Below, in pieces: positions 7,472 to 15,514 of a DNA stretch of 15,903 bases. The notes under the pieces were generated by a model. The model did no database searches, had not been told where the DNA came from, and worked only from the letters and a program-made list of their open reading frames with translations. Origin of the DNA: Actinophytocola sp045807065 (GTDB taxonomy: Bacteria; Actinomycetota; Actinomycetes; Mycobacteriales; Pseudonocardiaceae); NCBI RefSeq assembly GCF_045807065.1, contig NZ_JBJMIE010000064.1:1-15903 (forward strand), in the 5' to 3' direction. The position numbers were made by a program, and so were the translations under genes. How positions within the stretch are numbered: position 1 is the stretch's first letter; every line of letters starts with the position of its first letter.

Positions 7472-8914
7472 GTGCGGAAGAGGAAGGCGAGCCGCTTGCA
7501 ACACCTCCAGCACCTGGTAGTGGTGGTTCCGGGCATCGGCGGCAGCGTCTTGCACAAGCCGGATGGGCGCACTTGGGAACTCGCGGCGGCACCGCTCGCG
7601 GCGACGGTGGTCCGCCCCTCGACCCTCAGCCTCGACCGCTTCCCGGAGATGAGGCCCACCGGACTGGTCACGACCTTCACCGCGTTGGGATCCATGCTGA
7701 CCATCCCGGGCTACGAGGGCGTGAGCACCCGGCTGCTTGACAGCTTCCAGGATGTGGTCGTGCACGTCCACCAGACCGGTAGGCCGATCCCCAGTAACGT
7801 CGACGTGCTGCTGTTCCCCTACGACTTTCGGCGATCGGTGACCGACGCGGCGGAGCGGCTCGGGGCTGCTGTGCACGAGGCGCTGGGCCCGGACGCCCCC
7901 GCACGGCGGGTCGTGGTGCTGGCGCACTCCATGGGTGGGCTGGTGGCTCGGTACTGGCTGGGCCCCCTGGGTGGCTGGCCGGTGTGCAGCGCGCTGATGA
8001 CGCTCGGAACTCCGCACCGCGGCGCGCCCAAAGCGCTCCAATGGCTGGTCAGGGGGCCCGGAATGGGCCCTTTGCGACATGTCGGTGTGCGTGAGGTCCT
8101 GCGCGGGTGGCCTTCGATGTACGAACTGCTGCCCCAGTACCCGGCGGTGTGGGACGCGGTAGCGGGCCGGGAGGTCGAGCTGACCACTCTGCCCCGGTCG
8201 AGCTACGCGGACCGGTTCGCGAGGATGGCGGCCGCGGGACGTCAGGTCCACGAGGACATCGCCGCCGCGTGGGCGGCCATCCCACCGGAACGAGTTCCGG
8301 ACGTCCTCCCCTTCTTCGGCCGGGGCCACGCCACCCCGAACCTGGTCACTCTGGCCGCGAACGGCCGCCTGGTGATCACCAAGGAGGACCCGCCGTGGCG
8401 CGGGAACGTCGGCTGGGCAGGGGACAGTACGGTGCCCATGCTCTCGGCGATCCCGCGTGAGCTCAGCGGGAACCGGGCGGTGTGGCGAGGCACGGTCGAA
8501 CGTCACGGTCCGCTCGCGAACACGCTGTCGTTCCTCGACCCCCTCCGCTCCTACTCCGGCGAGCCTCTGCCGACCCGGGGGACCGAAGCGCCCACCACGC
8601 CGTGGCTCGGTCTCGACGTCGAGGACGTGGTACCCGCGGACACCGAGGTACCCGTCGGCATGCGCGTCCACCCCGAAGGGGTCGAAGCCGAGCGGGTGCG
8701 CCTCACCGTCACCCCCGTGCCTGGTGTCTCGCCGGTGTTCACCGTCCCGATGAACGGCACCGGCCGAACGTGGCAGACCGCCTTGCCTGCTCTGGCGCCC
8801 GGCCGCTACCGCTTGGACTTCGAAGCGCGACTGGCCACGACCACCGACTCGGTGTTCGCCGACGCCGATGTCGTCGTCCTGGACGCGATCGAGGAAGCCG
8901 CGGCGGCCGAGTGA
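7472..8914 (+). CDS. LCAT/PGAP1-like alpha/beta-hydrolase (predicted lipase/acyltransferase effector)
   Basis: This 480-residue protein belongs to the lecithin:cholesterol acyltransferase-like group of serine hydrolases, which cleave or transfer acyl groups of lipids. The N-terminal strand VVVVPGIGGS (residues 16-25) gives the oxyanion loop, LLFPYDFR (113-120) is a group hallmark, and AHSMGG (151-156) holds the nucleophile Ser153. GTPHRGAP follows at 179-186. Asp318 (GDSTVP) and His345 (RHGPLAN) complete the likely triad. Residues 370-480 look like a beta-sandwich extension. There is no signal peptide or membrane segment, so it should stay in the cytosol, unlike secreted lipases. The GTG at 7472 was chosen as the first start before the fold, with a weak GGGA upstream. 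Its stop overlaps the STAND gene start (GTGA), so the two are translated together. Effector function is inferred from that coupling. Confidence 0.85.
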   Translation: MRKRKASRLQHLQHLVVVVPGIGGSVLHKPDGRTWELAAAPLAATVVRPSTLSLDRFPEMRPTGLVTTFTALGSMLTIPGYEGVSTRLLDSFQDVVVHVHQTGRPIPSNVDVLLFPYDFRRSVTDAAERLGAAVHEALGPDAPARRVVVLAHSMGGLVARYWLGPLGGWPVCSALMTLGTPHRGAPKALQWLVRGPGMGPLRHVGVREVLRGWPSMYELLPQYPAVWDAVAGREVELTTLPRSSYADRFARMAAAGRQVHEDIAAAWAAIPPERVPDVLPFFGRGHATPNLVTLAANGRLVITKEDPPWRGNVGWAGDSTVPMLSAIPRELSGNRAVWRGTVERHGPLANTLSFLDPLRSYSGEPLPTRGTEAPTTPWLGLDVEDVVPADTEVPVGMRVHPEGVEAERVRLTVTPVPGVSPVFTVPMNGTGRTWQTALPALAPGRYRLDFEARLATTTDSVFADADVVVLDAIEEAAAAE

Positions 8915-11900
8915 GTCGGCCTCAGTGGAACCGCGCGGAGAATCCCGATCTCCTGCTGCGTTACGTCGAGACCGGCACCGCCGCCACACTGCTGCGCCTG
9001 CTCCCGCCGCGCGCCGAGGGCGTTGGCGCCGGAGCGGTGGAGCGCGCCCGCGCGGTGTTCGAGGAGTTCGCGGGCGCGAGCATCCGGTACGCGGACGAGC
9101 CCGTCGGTAGCCAGGGTGGGTGGCAGGAGATCCGAGGTCCGACCGAGGTGCTCCGCACCGCGAGGCTGGCGAACTGCGTCGACCTGGCCGTCACGTTCGC
9201 GGGAGCGTGCCTGGACGCGGGCGTGCACCCACTCATCGTGGTGCTCGACCCGGTGTCGGGAGGTCCTGCCCATGCGGTCGTCGTCACCTGGGCAGCGGGC
9301 ACGTGGCCCGGCCCCGGTGCCGCTCCGGACTACCGCGACTTCGCGCCGGAACCGGATGGGGACGTCGTGTGGAAACGCGGCCTCCGCCGTGCACCGGACG
9401 ACTTCGGCGCCTTCCTGCCGATCGATGTCACCCAGGTCACCAGCGCCCACGCTTCGTTCGACGACGCGGTGCGCTCGGGAACCGAACTGTTGACCTCGCC
9501 GGCGTGGCGGCTGTCTATCGTGGCGGACGTTGGCCTCAAGTACGCGAAGCAAGGTGAGTTCCGCGCCGAACCACGCAAGATCACCGGCATTCACACCCAC
9601 AACGAGGAGATCGCGGGCCTCCACGGCTTCCGCCTGAACCTCCTGAGCCACAACCTGCCTTTCGTCTACCCGACAGATCCGGAGGACCCTACCGAACCCC
9701 AGCGACTGCTGGAACGACTCGACGAGGACACCGGACTGCCTGGGGTCCTGCTGGTCGGCGCCGCGGGCGTGGGCAAGACGCGAACCTGCTTCGAGGTCGC
9801 CGAACTGGCCGTGCGCGCGGGCTGGGCGGTCATGCACATCGCCTCGGGAGACGCGGGGGTCACCAGCGCGGACCTGTTCGAGGCGATCGAGGCCGAGCGT
9901 GCCGAGAAGGTCCTGGTCGTGCTGGACTACCTCAACGAGTACAGCGGTCTCCACATCCCGACGCTGCAGAACCACATCCGGTCCGAGACGTCCAGGGGCC
10001 GCACGAAGGTCGCCCTGATCGCATCCTGCCGACCGGGCTGGCACAACACCACCGACGCGCCGCTCGGGCTCATCTTCGACGAGGTGGCCCTCGAGCCGGA
10101 CGCCAACCGGACGGCGGCGATCCGGGACGAGATCCTCGCAGTGGTAGCGCCCCGGGCCACCGAGGAGATCGGGCTGGCACAGATGAGCGCGATCTGCGGT
10201 GCTCGACCGGTGATCGCCATGCTGATCGCCGCGGAGGCCGAGCGACTGCACGAGCAGGGGACGCTACGCGAGGCGCTGCCCCACATCCGCCCGTCAAGCC
10301 TCCTCAACTGGCTCGAACGCCGCCTGGACGAGGACAACCTGCTGCCCCCGCGTCCGAAGAACCTGTTCACCGACGACAGCTCGGTCCCCAGCCAGGCGTT
10401 GCAGGCCTGCGCGGCGATGCTGCTGGCCACTCCACTGGACGAGGCCGGCCTGCTCGCGTGCGGACAGGGCATGGCGACCAACGCGGGCCTGGTCCTGCAC
10501 AGGTTGCGCTCCATGAAGTGGGTGGTGGACAGCCCCGCCGGGCTGGCGCCTGTCCACGACCTCGTGACCGACCAGCTGATCGAGAACATCCTGCTGGAAC
10601 GCCCCAGCGACGTCGTCCAGCCCGAAGCCGCCGACAACGTCCTCGGCGCTTGCCTGGTCACCGGCCGTTCCGTCGGCCGCTACGCGGTCAACCTCAGCCG
10701 CATCATCCGCGACCTGCACCGGCCCAAAGCCGTCGGCCTGCGCGCACACTGCGCCACCTGGCTGGGCAGCGAGGCCGAGAGGGTGGGCGAGGTCCTGGCA
10801 GGCAGCGAGGACGCGGGCTCCTACGCGATCGGAGCGGTCCTGGACAACCCGGCGTGGTCCACCGTCGCGTTCGCCGAATGGCACCACGTCGTCGATCCAT
10901 GGCTGCAGCGGTACACGGATTCGATCTCCGCCCGGCACCTGCTGTACAAAGGCCTCCGCTCCGAGCCCGGGAAGGCCGACGAGCGACTGGTTCCCGCTGC
11001 CCTGACCTGGCTCACCCAGCACGGCACCACCCCCGCCGCGGGATTTGTCCTCGCCCCGCTTCTTGGACGCGACTCCGACGACGACACTGCAACTGCCGCC
11101 GTCACCACCGCACTCACCTGGCTCATCGACCACGGCACCACCGCCGAAGCCCAATTTGTCCTCAACCCCCTTCTTGGACGCGACCTCGACGACGACACTG
11201 CAACTGCCGCCGTCACCACCGCACTCACCTGGCTCATCGACCACGGCACCACCGCCGAAGCCCAATTTGTCCTCAACCCCCTTCTTGGACGCGACCTCGA
11301 CGACGACACTGCAACTACCGCCGTCACCACCGCACTCACCTGGCTCACCCACCACGGCACCACCCCAGACGCCGAATTCGTCCTCGGACGCCTGCTCACT
11401 CTGCGGCTGGATGACACGCACCGCCGCGGGGTCGTTCAGCGGTCATTAACCTGGATCGAGATTAACGGGGTCGGTTCGGACCTCGTGTCGAAGTTCGTCA
11501 GCAGACAGCGAGAAACCACCGAACCCGTCGCTGTCAAATTCATCGAGTGGGCGACAGCGAACCCCGGCAACGAAGACGTTGCCTGGCGTCTTTGGCCCGT
11601 CGCGAGAGATCTGGTCAATTGGCCAGAACTCACCGCCCCGCTGCTGTCAGCCGTCGAACGGGTCGTCTGGGCCTTGCCTGCGCACGCGACGGCTATTAAC
11701 TCGAGGGCCCAGGTCGACAACCTTATGTTGAACCTCTGCAGAGCACCCACACTGCAGAACGGAATTTCCGGTGCCAGACTCGATGACCTGCTGCGTTTGT
11801 GGCTCTCCAGACCGGAAAGCCTGAATCCGCACGATCTGCCGGACTTCCATCTTCTCAGCCTCGTATCCCGCGTCACCGGCTTGTTCGTCCTCCCCAGGGC

Positions 11901-12039
11901 AACGCCGAGCGAACCCGGTGCGCTACTCGACCGGCTGGAAGCGTGGGTCCACCAGTGGAAGTCGGGCGAAGACAAACGGGACATGGCGCTCGATCTCATC
12001 GGACGCGCCAGGAAGTTCATCGCCCTCGAGCCCGCTTGA
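8911..12039 (+). CDS. Transglutaminase-like / STAND NTPase / repeat protein
   Basis: This is a 1042-residue protein beginning at GTG 8911, which overlaps the hydrolase TGA. The frame is open further upstream, but that part is antiparallel noise over the hydrolase gene. Residues 75-180 resemble a transglutaminase/papain-like fold: Cys89 in ANCVDLAV, His121 in PAHAVV and Asp172 in PIDVTQV form a plausible triad. A P-loop NTPase follows with Walker A GAAGVGKT (283-290), Walker B KVLVVLDY (333-340) and a sensor-like ALIASCRPG (368-376), the layout of STAND/NACHT-like switches. A helical arm then leads to four 37-residue repeats (697 to about 844) and a helical C-terminus. There are no membrane segments. 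By analogy with NLR-like STAND proteins, the repeats would sense a ligand, the NTPase would oligomerise, and the coupled hydrolase would be the effector. That role is inference; the domains are seen. Confidence 0.82.
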   Translation: MSRPQWNRAENPDLLLRYVETGTAATLLRLLPPRAEGVGAGAVERARAVFEEFAGASIRYADEPVGSQGGWQEIRGPTEVLRTARLANCVDLAVTFAGACLDAGVHPLIVVLDPVSGGPAHAVVVTWAAGTWPGPGAAPDYRDFAPEPDGDVVWKRGLRRAPDDFGAFLPIDVTQVTSAHASFDDAVRSGTELLTSPAWRLSIVADVGLKYAKQGEFRAEPRKITGIHTHNEEIAGLHGFRLNLLSHNLPFVYPTDPEDPTEPQRLLERLDEDTGLPGVLLVGAAGVGKTRTCFEVAELAVRAGWAVMHIASGDAGVTSADLFEAIEAERAEKVLVVLDYLNEYSGLHIPTLQNHIRSETSRGRTKVALIASCRPGWHNTTDAPLGLIFDEVALEPDANRTAAIRDEILAVVAPRATEEIGLAQMSAICGARPVIAMLIAAEAERLHEQGTLREALPHIRPSSLLNWLERRLDEDNLLPPRPKNLFTDDSSVPSQALQACAAMLLATPLDEAGLLACGQGMATNAGLVLHRLRSMKWVVDSPAGLAPVHDLVTDQLIENILLERPSDVVQPEAADNVLGACLVTGRSVGRYAVNLSRIIRDLHRPKAVGLRAHCATWLGSEAERVGEVLAGSEDAGSYAIGAVLDNPAWSTVAFAEWHHVVDPWLQRYTDSISARHLLYKGLRSEPGKADERLVPAALTWLTQHGTTPAAGFVLAPLLGRDSDDDTATAAVTTALTWLIDHGTTAEAQFVLNPLLGRDLDDDTATAAVTTALTWLIDHGTTAEAQFVLNPLLGRDLDDDTATTAVTTALTWLTHHGTTPDAEFVLGRLLTLRLDDTHRRGVVQRSLTWIEINGVGSDLVSKFVSRQRETTEPVAVKFIEWATANPGNEDVAWRLWPVARDLVNWPELTAPLLSAVERVVWALPAHATAINSRAQVDNLMLNLCRAPTLQNGISGARLDDLLRLWLSRPESLNPHDLPDFHLLSLVSRVTGLFVLPRATPSEPGALLDRLEAWVHQWKSGEDKRDMALDLIGRARKFIALEPA
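10999..11442 (+). repeat. Four tandem 111-bp coding repeats in the STAND gene
   Basis: Units start at 10999, 11110, 11221 and 11332. Each encodes 37 residues of the pattern ALTWLxxHGTTxxAxFVL followed by xPLLGRDxDDDTATxAVTT. Units 2 and 3 differ at one base in 111, including identical use of the less common TTT codon, which points to very recent duplication or gene conversion. The outer units are more diverged, and unit 4 decays after its first half. The helical, TPR- or HEAT-like character suggests a ligand-binding superhelix. Confidence 0.95.
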
Positions 12040-12565
12040 CATCGAGCTGTCAGAGCCGTGCGGGCGGCGAAGACCACGAACTGCAGGTAGAGCGGCCCGG
12101 TCGCGGCCAGCGCGCCGACCAGCAGCGGTGGCGGCCCGGCCGGCGGCGTTGGCCGTGCCGACCCCGGTGGCGCGCAGCCGAACTTGGTGGAGGTCGAGCG
12201 TGAACGGGATGATGCCGTGAAGCCGTCTTCCTGGCAGCAGGACAGTGGGCAGCCGCCCACCGCCAGGAGCAGGGTCCCGGGCAAGATGCCGAACTACAGC
12301 AGCGCCCGCCGCCGCCGACAGCACGATCACCGGTCGCGTGCCGAACCGGCCGACCAGCGGGAGCATCACCGCTCGGCCGGCGATCGCCGCGAGGTAAACC
12401 CCCACCATGTACAGCAGCACGTCTCCCTACAGCATGCCGGCGAGCATGAGCAGCGTCGGCAGCCGCAGGATGATGCCGAAGTACGAGAAGCTCCACGCGA
12501 ACCACTGCCAGCACGGTCGCCAGCAGGTGCGTGCCCCACGACAACCGCCGCTTCGGGCCGCTGGA
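12040..12565 (-). pseudogene. MFS transporter C-terminal half, multiply broken
   Basis: Pieces of a major facilitator superfamily transporter can be read on the minus strand, but only by changing frame several times. They are LSWGTHLLATVL, then WFAWSFSYFGIILRLPTLL, an in-frame TAG near 12425, LLYMVGVYLAAIAGR with GRFGTRPVIVLS, LFGILPGTLLLAVGG, the conserved loop LDLHQVRLRATGVGTANAAGR (compare the ELYPTRxRATG motif of metabolite-type MFS carriers) and a final helix GALAATGPLYLQFVVF. The N-terminal half is missing. The remnant is wedged between the 3' ends of the STAND gene and the HEPN gene, with essentially no spacer on either side. It is a relic of an earlier gene and non-functional. Confidence 0.75.
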
Positions 12566-12568
12566 CGG

Positions 12569-13264
12569 CTACGAGGTGATCACCTGGCACTCGTTGACCA
12601 CCCGAGCGAACACGCTCAGGGTCGCGAGCTGCTCCAACGCGATCTGCTCGTTCAACTCCGCGTTTTGATGCGAGGCCGGGTTACGGATGAGCGACACGCA
12701 GGCCAGACCGAGTTGCAGCGCTCCCCGCTGCCGACTCTGCGCGGTCTCGGTGGTCGGATCGCCCTGGACCCGCAGCCGCGGCTTGCCCGGCGCCGGGGTG
12801 GACTCGCTGAAGGTGTCCTGGACCAGCTTGATGTCGAACACGTCGCGCCGCTGCACCTTGTCCTGGATCTTTGCGTTGATCGCAGTCCAGGCGGTCTGCA
12901 CGGCCTGTCGGTGGTGGTGCGTTTCCCACAGCGTTCGGGCCGAGTCCCACACCCACGGGTGTAGCCTATCCACGAGCATTACTGGCGACTCTGGCATCAA
13001 TCGACTGGCTACCTCTTCTCGATCAGCCAGCACACCCAGGCCCCGCTCCGCCTGACCCATAGCTTCAAATTCAGGAGCGAAGCCCTCGTCTACCTCGAAC
13101 TTGGCGAGTTCAGGATCAAGAGACTTCAAGATCTGTTTGACCGCGTACTCCCGTCGCCGCAGTTCAGCCAGGAACGAGAAGTCGTCGCGCCTGCTGGCCT
13201 CGACGGATTGCTTGGCGACAGCAATGAACTCCTCGAGCTTCTGCCGCATCCACGGAACATCCAT
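12569..13264 (-). CDS. TIGR02391 (Ymh-like) HEPN-type protein
   Basis: The 231-residue product has the TIGR02391 C-terminal signature: LHPWVWDSARTLW (101-113), an AINAKIQDK helix, the GDPTTETAQ loop and SLIRNPASH (191-199). Arg194 and His199 form an R-x4-H motif typical of HEPN domains, many of which are metal-independent RNases in toxin-antitoxin and abortive-infection systems. The N-terminal half is charged and helical (MRQKLEEF, RREYAVKQIL). The ATG at 13264 was chosen because resemblance begins there. The frame stays open up to 13558, but that part is compositionally odd, and neither start has a strong ribosome site. It is on the opposite strand to the STAND pair, with the MFS relic between them. 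RNase activity is inferred from the motif. No antitoxin gene is visible beside it. Confidence 0.78.
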   Translation of the reverse strand: MDVPWMRQKLEEFIAVAKQSVEASRRDDFSFLAELRRREYAVKQILKSLDPELAKFEVDEGFAPEFEAMGQAERGLGVLADREEVASRLMPESPVMLVDRLHPWVWDSARTLWETHHHRQAVQTAWTAINAKIQDKVQRRDVFDIKLVQDTFSESTPAPGKPRLRVQGDPTTETAQSRQRGALQLGLACVSLIRNPASHQNAELNEQIALEQLATLSVFARVVNECQVITS

Positions 13265-13571
13265 GGCGGCACAGCCTACGGCCAGCGAGGCACCGCCTTC
13301 CGGCGCGCCTGCTTGCTTGGTCCATCGCGCTGGGGTCCCCGGACGGCGTCGCCGGACAGCCGGCAATGCGGCCGGGTAGGCGGTCGTGGACCGTGGTCCT
13401 TCACAGGTGGGGGCGTCTGGCGCCTTCGCTGGGCAGCTCGAAATACCAGGCGAAGACAGGATGCTATTCACCCCGCCCTGCGCCGCGATCTGCGCGTTAC
13501 CCGAGCATCGCCGGACTCCGGCCTCCAGGTCGTAGCGGGCGTATCCGTTGCGTCTCATCGATCAATCTTTG
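13265..13571. other. Upstream region of the HEPN gene, no supported gene
   Basis: Frames are open on both strands but show no family features. The minus-strand extension of the HEPN frame (Pro/Ala-rich with scattered Cys) is unlikely to be translated. This region should contain the HEPN promoter. I see no clear -35/-10 pair. Confidence 0.4.
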
Positions 13572-13697
13572 GATGAAGGAGAAGGAGAAAATCGGGAGAG
13601 TTCACTATGCCGTTAGTGGGGTAAACTGCATTCAACGGTTCTGAACTGACCTGGTTTACGCAGGGGGTTCTCTATTTCTGCAGGTCAGCGAATTGTG
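13572..13697 (+). repeat. 126-bp direct repeat, copy 2 (structured non-coding element)
   Basis: This is the second copy of the element at 6799-6924, in the same orientation and 6773 bases away. Here the outer stem is CTGACCTG (13646-13653) with CAGGTCAG (13681-13688), eight perfect pairs. In copy 1 the left arm lies at a different aligned position but still pairs with the conserved CAGGTC. CCGTT (13610-13614) pairs with AACGG (13634-13638). The element sits between the HEPN gene and the RHS fragment. The internal tiny frame is ATG CCG TTA GTG GGG TAA. Confidence 0.85.
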
Positions 13698-13777
13698 GCG
13701 CCCGGTCAAGTGCGCCAGTCATCAGGCCTACCGGCCGAGTTCCTGAACTCGCATGCGCACGTTCGGCGCCGCCGGGC

Positions 13778-14566
13778 AGCGGTGGCAACACACCTGGACC
13801 ACTGGCAGTCACCTCGGTCACCCGCGCCCCGTCAGCCGCAGGTCATGTCTCCGTCACCTATGCCAACGGAACCGCGCTCGCTGCGGTGGGCAGGGACGAC
13901 GCCGGTCGGATCACCTCAGAGACATGGCGGACCAGCGACGGCCGGGAGACCGTCTCAACGGTGACCCGGACGCGATCCGGCACCATCGTCGACGAGTCAC
14001 TCGGCGGCGTGGACCCACGACCTAACGGAGCGAACTACACCTACGACAGCGGAGGGAACCTGGTAGAGGCCTGGGTACCCGGTCACCATTACACCTACGA
14101 CTTCACCTCGTCCGCACCGCCGACCTGCCCGACAGGATCACAGGCCAACGCTGGCGCCAACACGAACCGGGTACGGCTGGTCGACCAGACCGCGAGCAGC
14201 ACGACCGAGTCCGGCTACTGCTACGACGCCGCCGACCGCCTCCTCGCCACCACCGGCGCCAACCCGGTGACCAACGTCGCCTACAACAGCCACGGCGCGA
14301 CCACGGGCTACACACGGGGGAGTGCCGTGACAACCCTCACCTGGGACGGCGCAGACCGCAACACATCACTCCGCACCACCGGACCAGATCCAGCTGCCGT
14401 GTCCTACACGCGTGACGCCACCGACCGCATCACGCGTCGCCAGGCGACCCAGGGCGACACCACGACCGACATCCTGTACAGCTACACCGGCAGCGGCGAC
14501 AGCGCCGACATCGCCCTCGCACCCGACAAGAGAGTGCTCACCAGGAGCATCTCGCTACCAGGTTGA
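13778..14566 (+). pseudogene. RHS/YD-repeat protein fragment, interrupted by IS element
   Basis: The reading frame contains several YD-type repeats of actinobacterial RHS proteins: YANGTALAAV, YTYDSGGNLVEAW, YTYD, YCYDAADRLLATTG, LTWDGADR and YTRDATDRITRR. Full RHS proteins have well over a thousand residues, with an N-terminal export or anchor region and a C-terminal toxin. Here the N-terminal part is missing; recognisable sequence begins near 13778-13830 with no ribosome site, although the frame is open back to 13625. The 3' part is cut by the IS3 element: the last RHS codon is GGT at 14561-14563 and the stop TGA is the first three bases of the IS. The rest of the gene may continue beyond the right edge. 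Confidence 0.85.
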
Positions 14567-14588
14567 GGTTCCCCCCGGACGGTGGACA
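14564..14588 (+). repeat. IS left terminal inverted repeat
   Basis: These 25 bases match the reverse complement of 15879-15903 at 22 positions, with the outer 14 identical. The three mismatches lie at positions 15, 17 and 18 of the repeat. Confidence 0.93.
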
Positions 14589-14593
14589 GGGGG

Positions 14594-15514
14594 CTAAGCA
14601 GCTTTCGCTGTAGCGGCCAGGGACCGCTCGTAGCAAACTGGACTGAGCATTCCAATAGAGGAGTGCCGACGCTTATTGTTGTACCACGCGATCCATTTGT
14701 CAATCGCGGCGCCGAGTTCTGCTTTGGTGGCGTAGGAATGCCGGTAGTAGTGCTCGTGTTTGAACGAGGACCAGAACGATTCCGCAGGACTGTTGTCCCA
14801 GCATATTCCCGTGTCACCCATGGATCGTTTCAAGTCGTGTGCGGCGCAGGATTTCATTGTCAGTGTCGCGGTGAACTCGCCGCCGCGATCGGAATGTAGC
14901 ACGGTGCCGGCGACGTTACGGCCACGACAGGTCGCCGCGGCGTCGATGGCTTGGCAGACCATGTCCGCGCCGATGTGGTCGTCGACTACGTATCCCAGCA
15001 CGCGGCGGGAATGCCCATCGCGGATCGCACACAGGTACATGTCGCCTTCGCCGCAGGTGAGGTAGGTGATGTCGGTCAGCCAGACCGCATCGATCCGCCC
15101 TCGGTCAAAGTGTCGCCGCACCAGGTCCGGCGGGAACGATGCTGTCGGATCGGTGACCGTGGTGCGGACTTTGAAGGTGCGGGGACTGATGCCTTCGATT
15201 CCGATTCCAGCCATGATCGCGGCAATGGTTTTCTCGTTCACCGTCTCGCCGCGATCTCGCAGTTCGCTGGTGATCCTCGGGGACCCGTACGTGCCGTCCG
15301 AGTCGGCGTGCGCGTCCAGAACCTTCACCGTCAGATCGGCGCGACGCTGCCGGCGCGGCGTCAGTTCCGTTGCCACTGCACGTTTCTTCCACGCGTAGTA
15401 GCCAGACGTGGACACCTCCAGCAGTCGTGCCATGCGGTTGATGCTGAACAGTTCGGTTGTGTTTCGGATGCTGGCCGTGGTGGCGTCGGGGGCGGATGGG
15501 GCGCACTTCGCCAT
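14594..15514 (-). CDS. IS3-family transposase OrfB (DDE integrase)
   Basis: This 306-residue protein is the catalytic half of an IS3-type transposase. An HTH_21-like region (NRMARLLEVSTSGYYAWKKR to GTYGSPRI, residues 26-81) precedes an rve integrase core with Asp148 (WLTDITY), Asp209 (HSDRG) and Glu245 (SPAESF), which gives the D-35-E spacing. The C-terminal WIAWYNNKRRHSSIG is typical of the family. Its ATG overlaps the orfA stop as ATGA. The orfB frame is also open upstream through the A6 run at 15565-15570, so an OrfAB fusion made by -1 frameshifting is possible. Nothing is broken, so the protein is probably active. Confidence 0.95.
   Translation of the reverse strand: MAKCAPSAPDATTASIRNTTELFSINRMARLLEVSTSGYYAWKKRAVATELTPRRQRRADLTVKVLDAHADSDGTYGSPRITSELRDRGETVNEKTIAAIMAGIGIEGISPRTFKVRTTVTDPTASFPPDLVRRHFDRGRIDAVWLTDITYLTCGEGDMYLCAIRDGHSRRVLGYVVDDHIGADMVCQAIDAAATCRGRNVAGTVLHSDRGGEFTATLTMKSCAAHDLKRSMGDTGICWDNSPAESFWSSFKHEHYYRHSYATKAELGAAIDKWIAWYNNKRRHSSIGMLSPVCYERSLAATAKAA

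Noticed and set aside
6883..7704. 273-codon minus-strand frame over the hydrolase start
   Set aside because: Arg/Ser/His-rich shadow that overlaps the 126-bp repeat and the well supported hydrolase N-terminus.
10294..11421. 375-codon minus-strand frame with repeats
   Set aside because: Mirror image of the STAND gene and its 111-bp repeats; Gly/Val low-complexity with no domain.
10999..11442. Tandem repeats as a CRISPR or minisatellite
   Set aside because: The units are in frame, 37 codons each, with no unique spacers; they are protein repeats.
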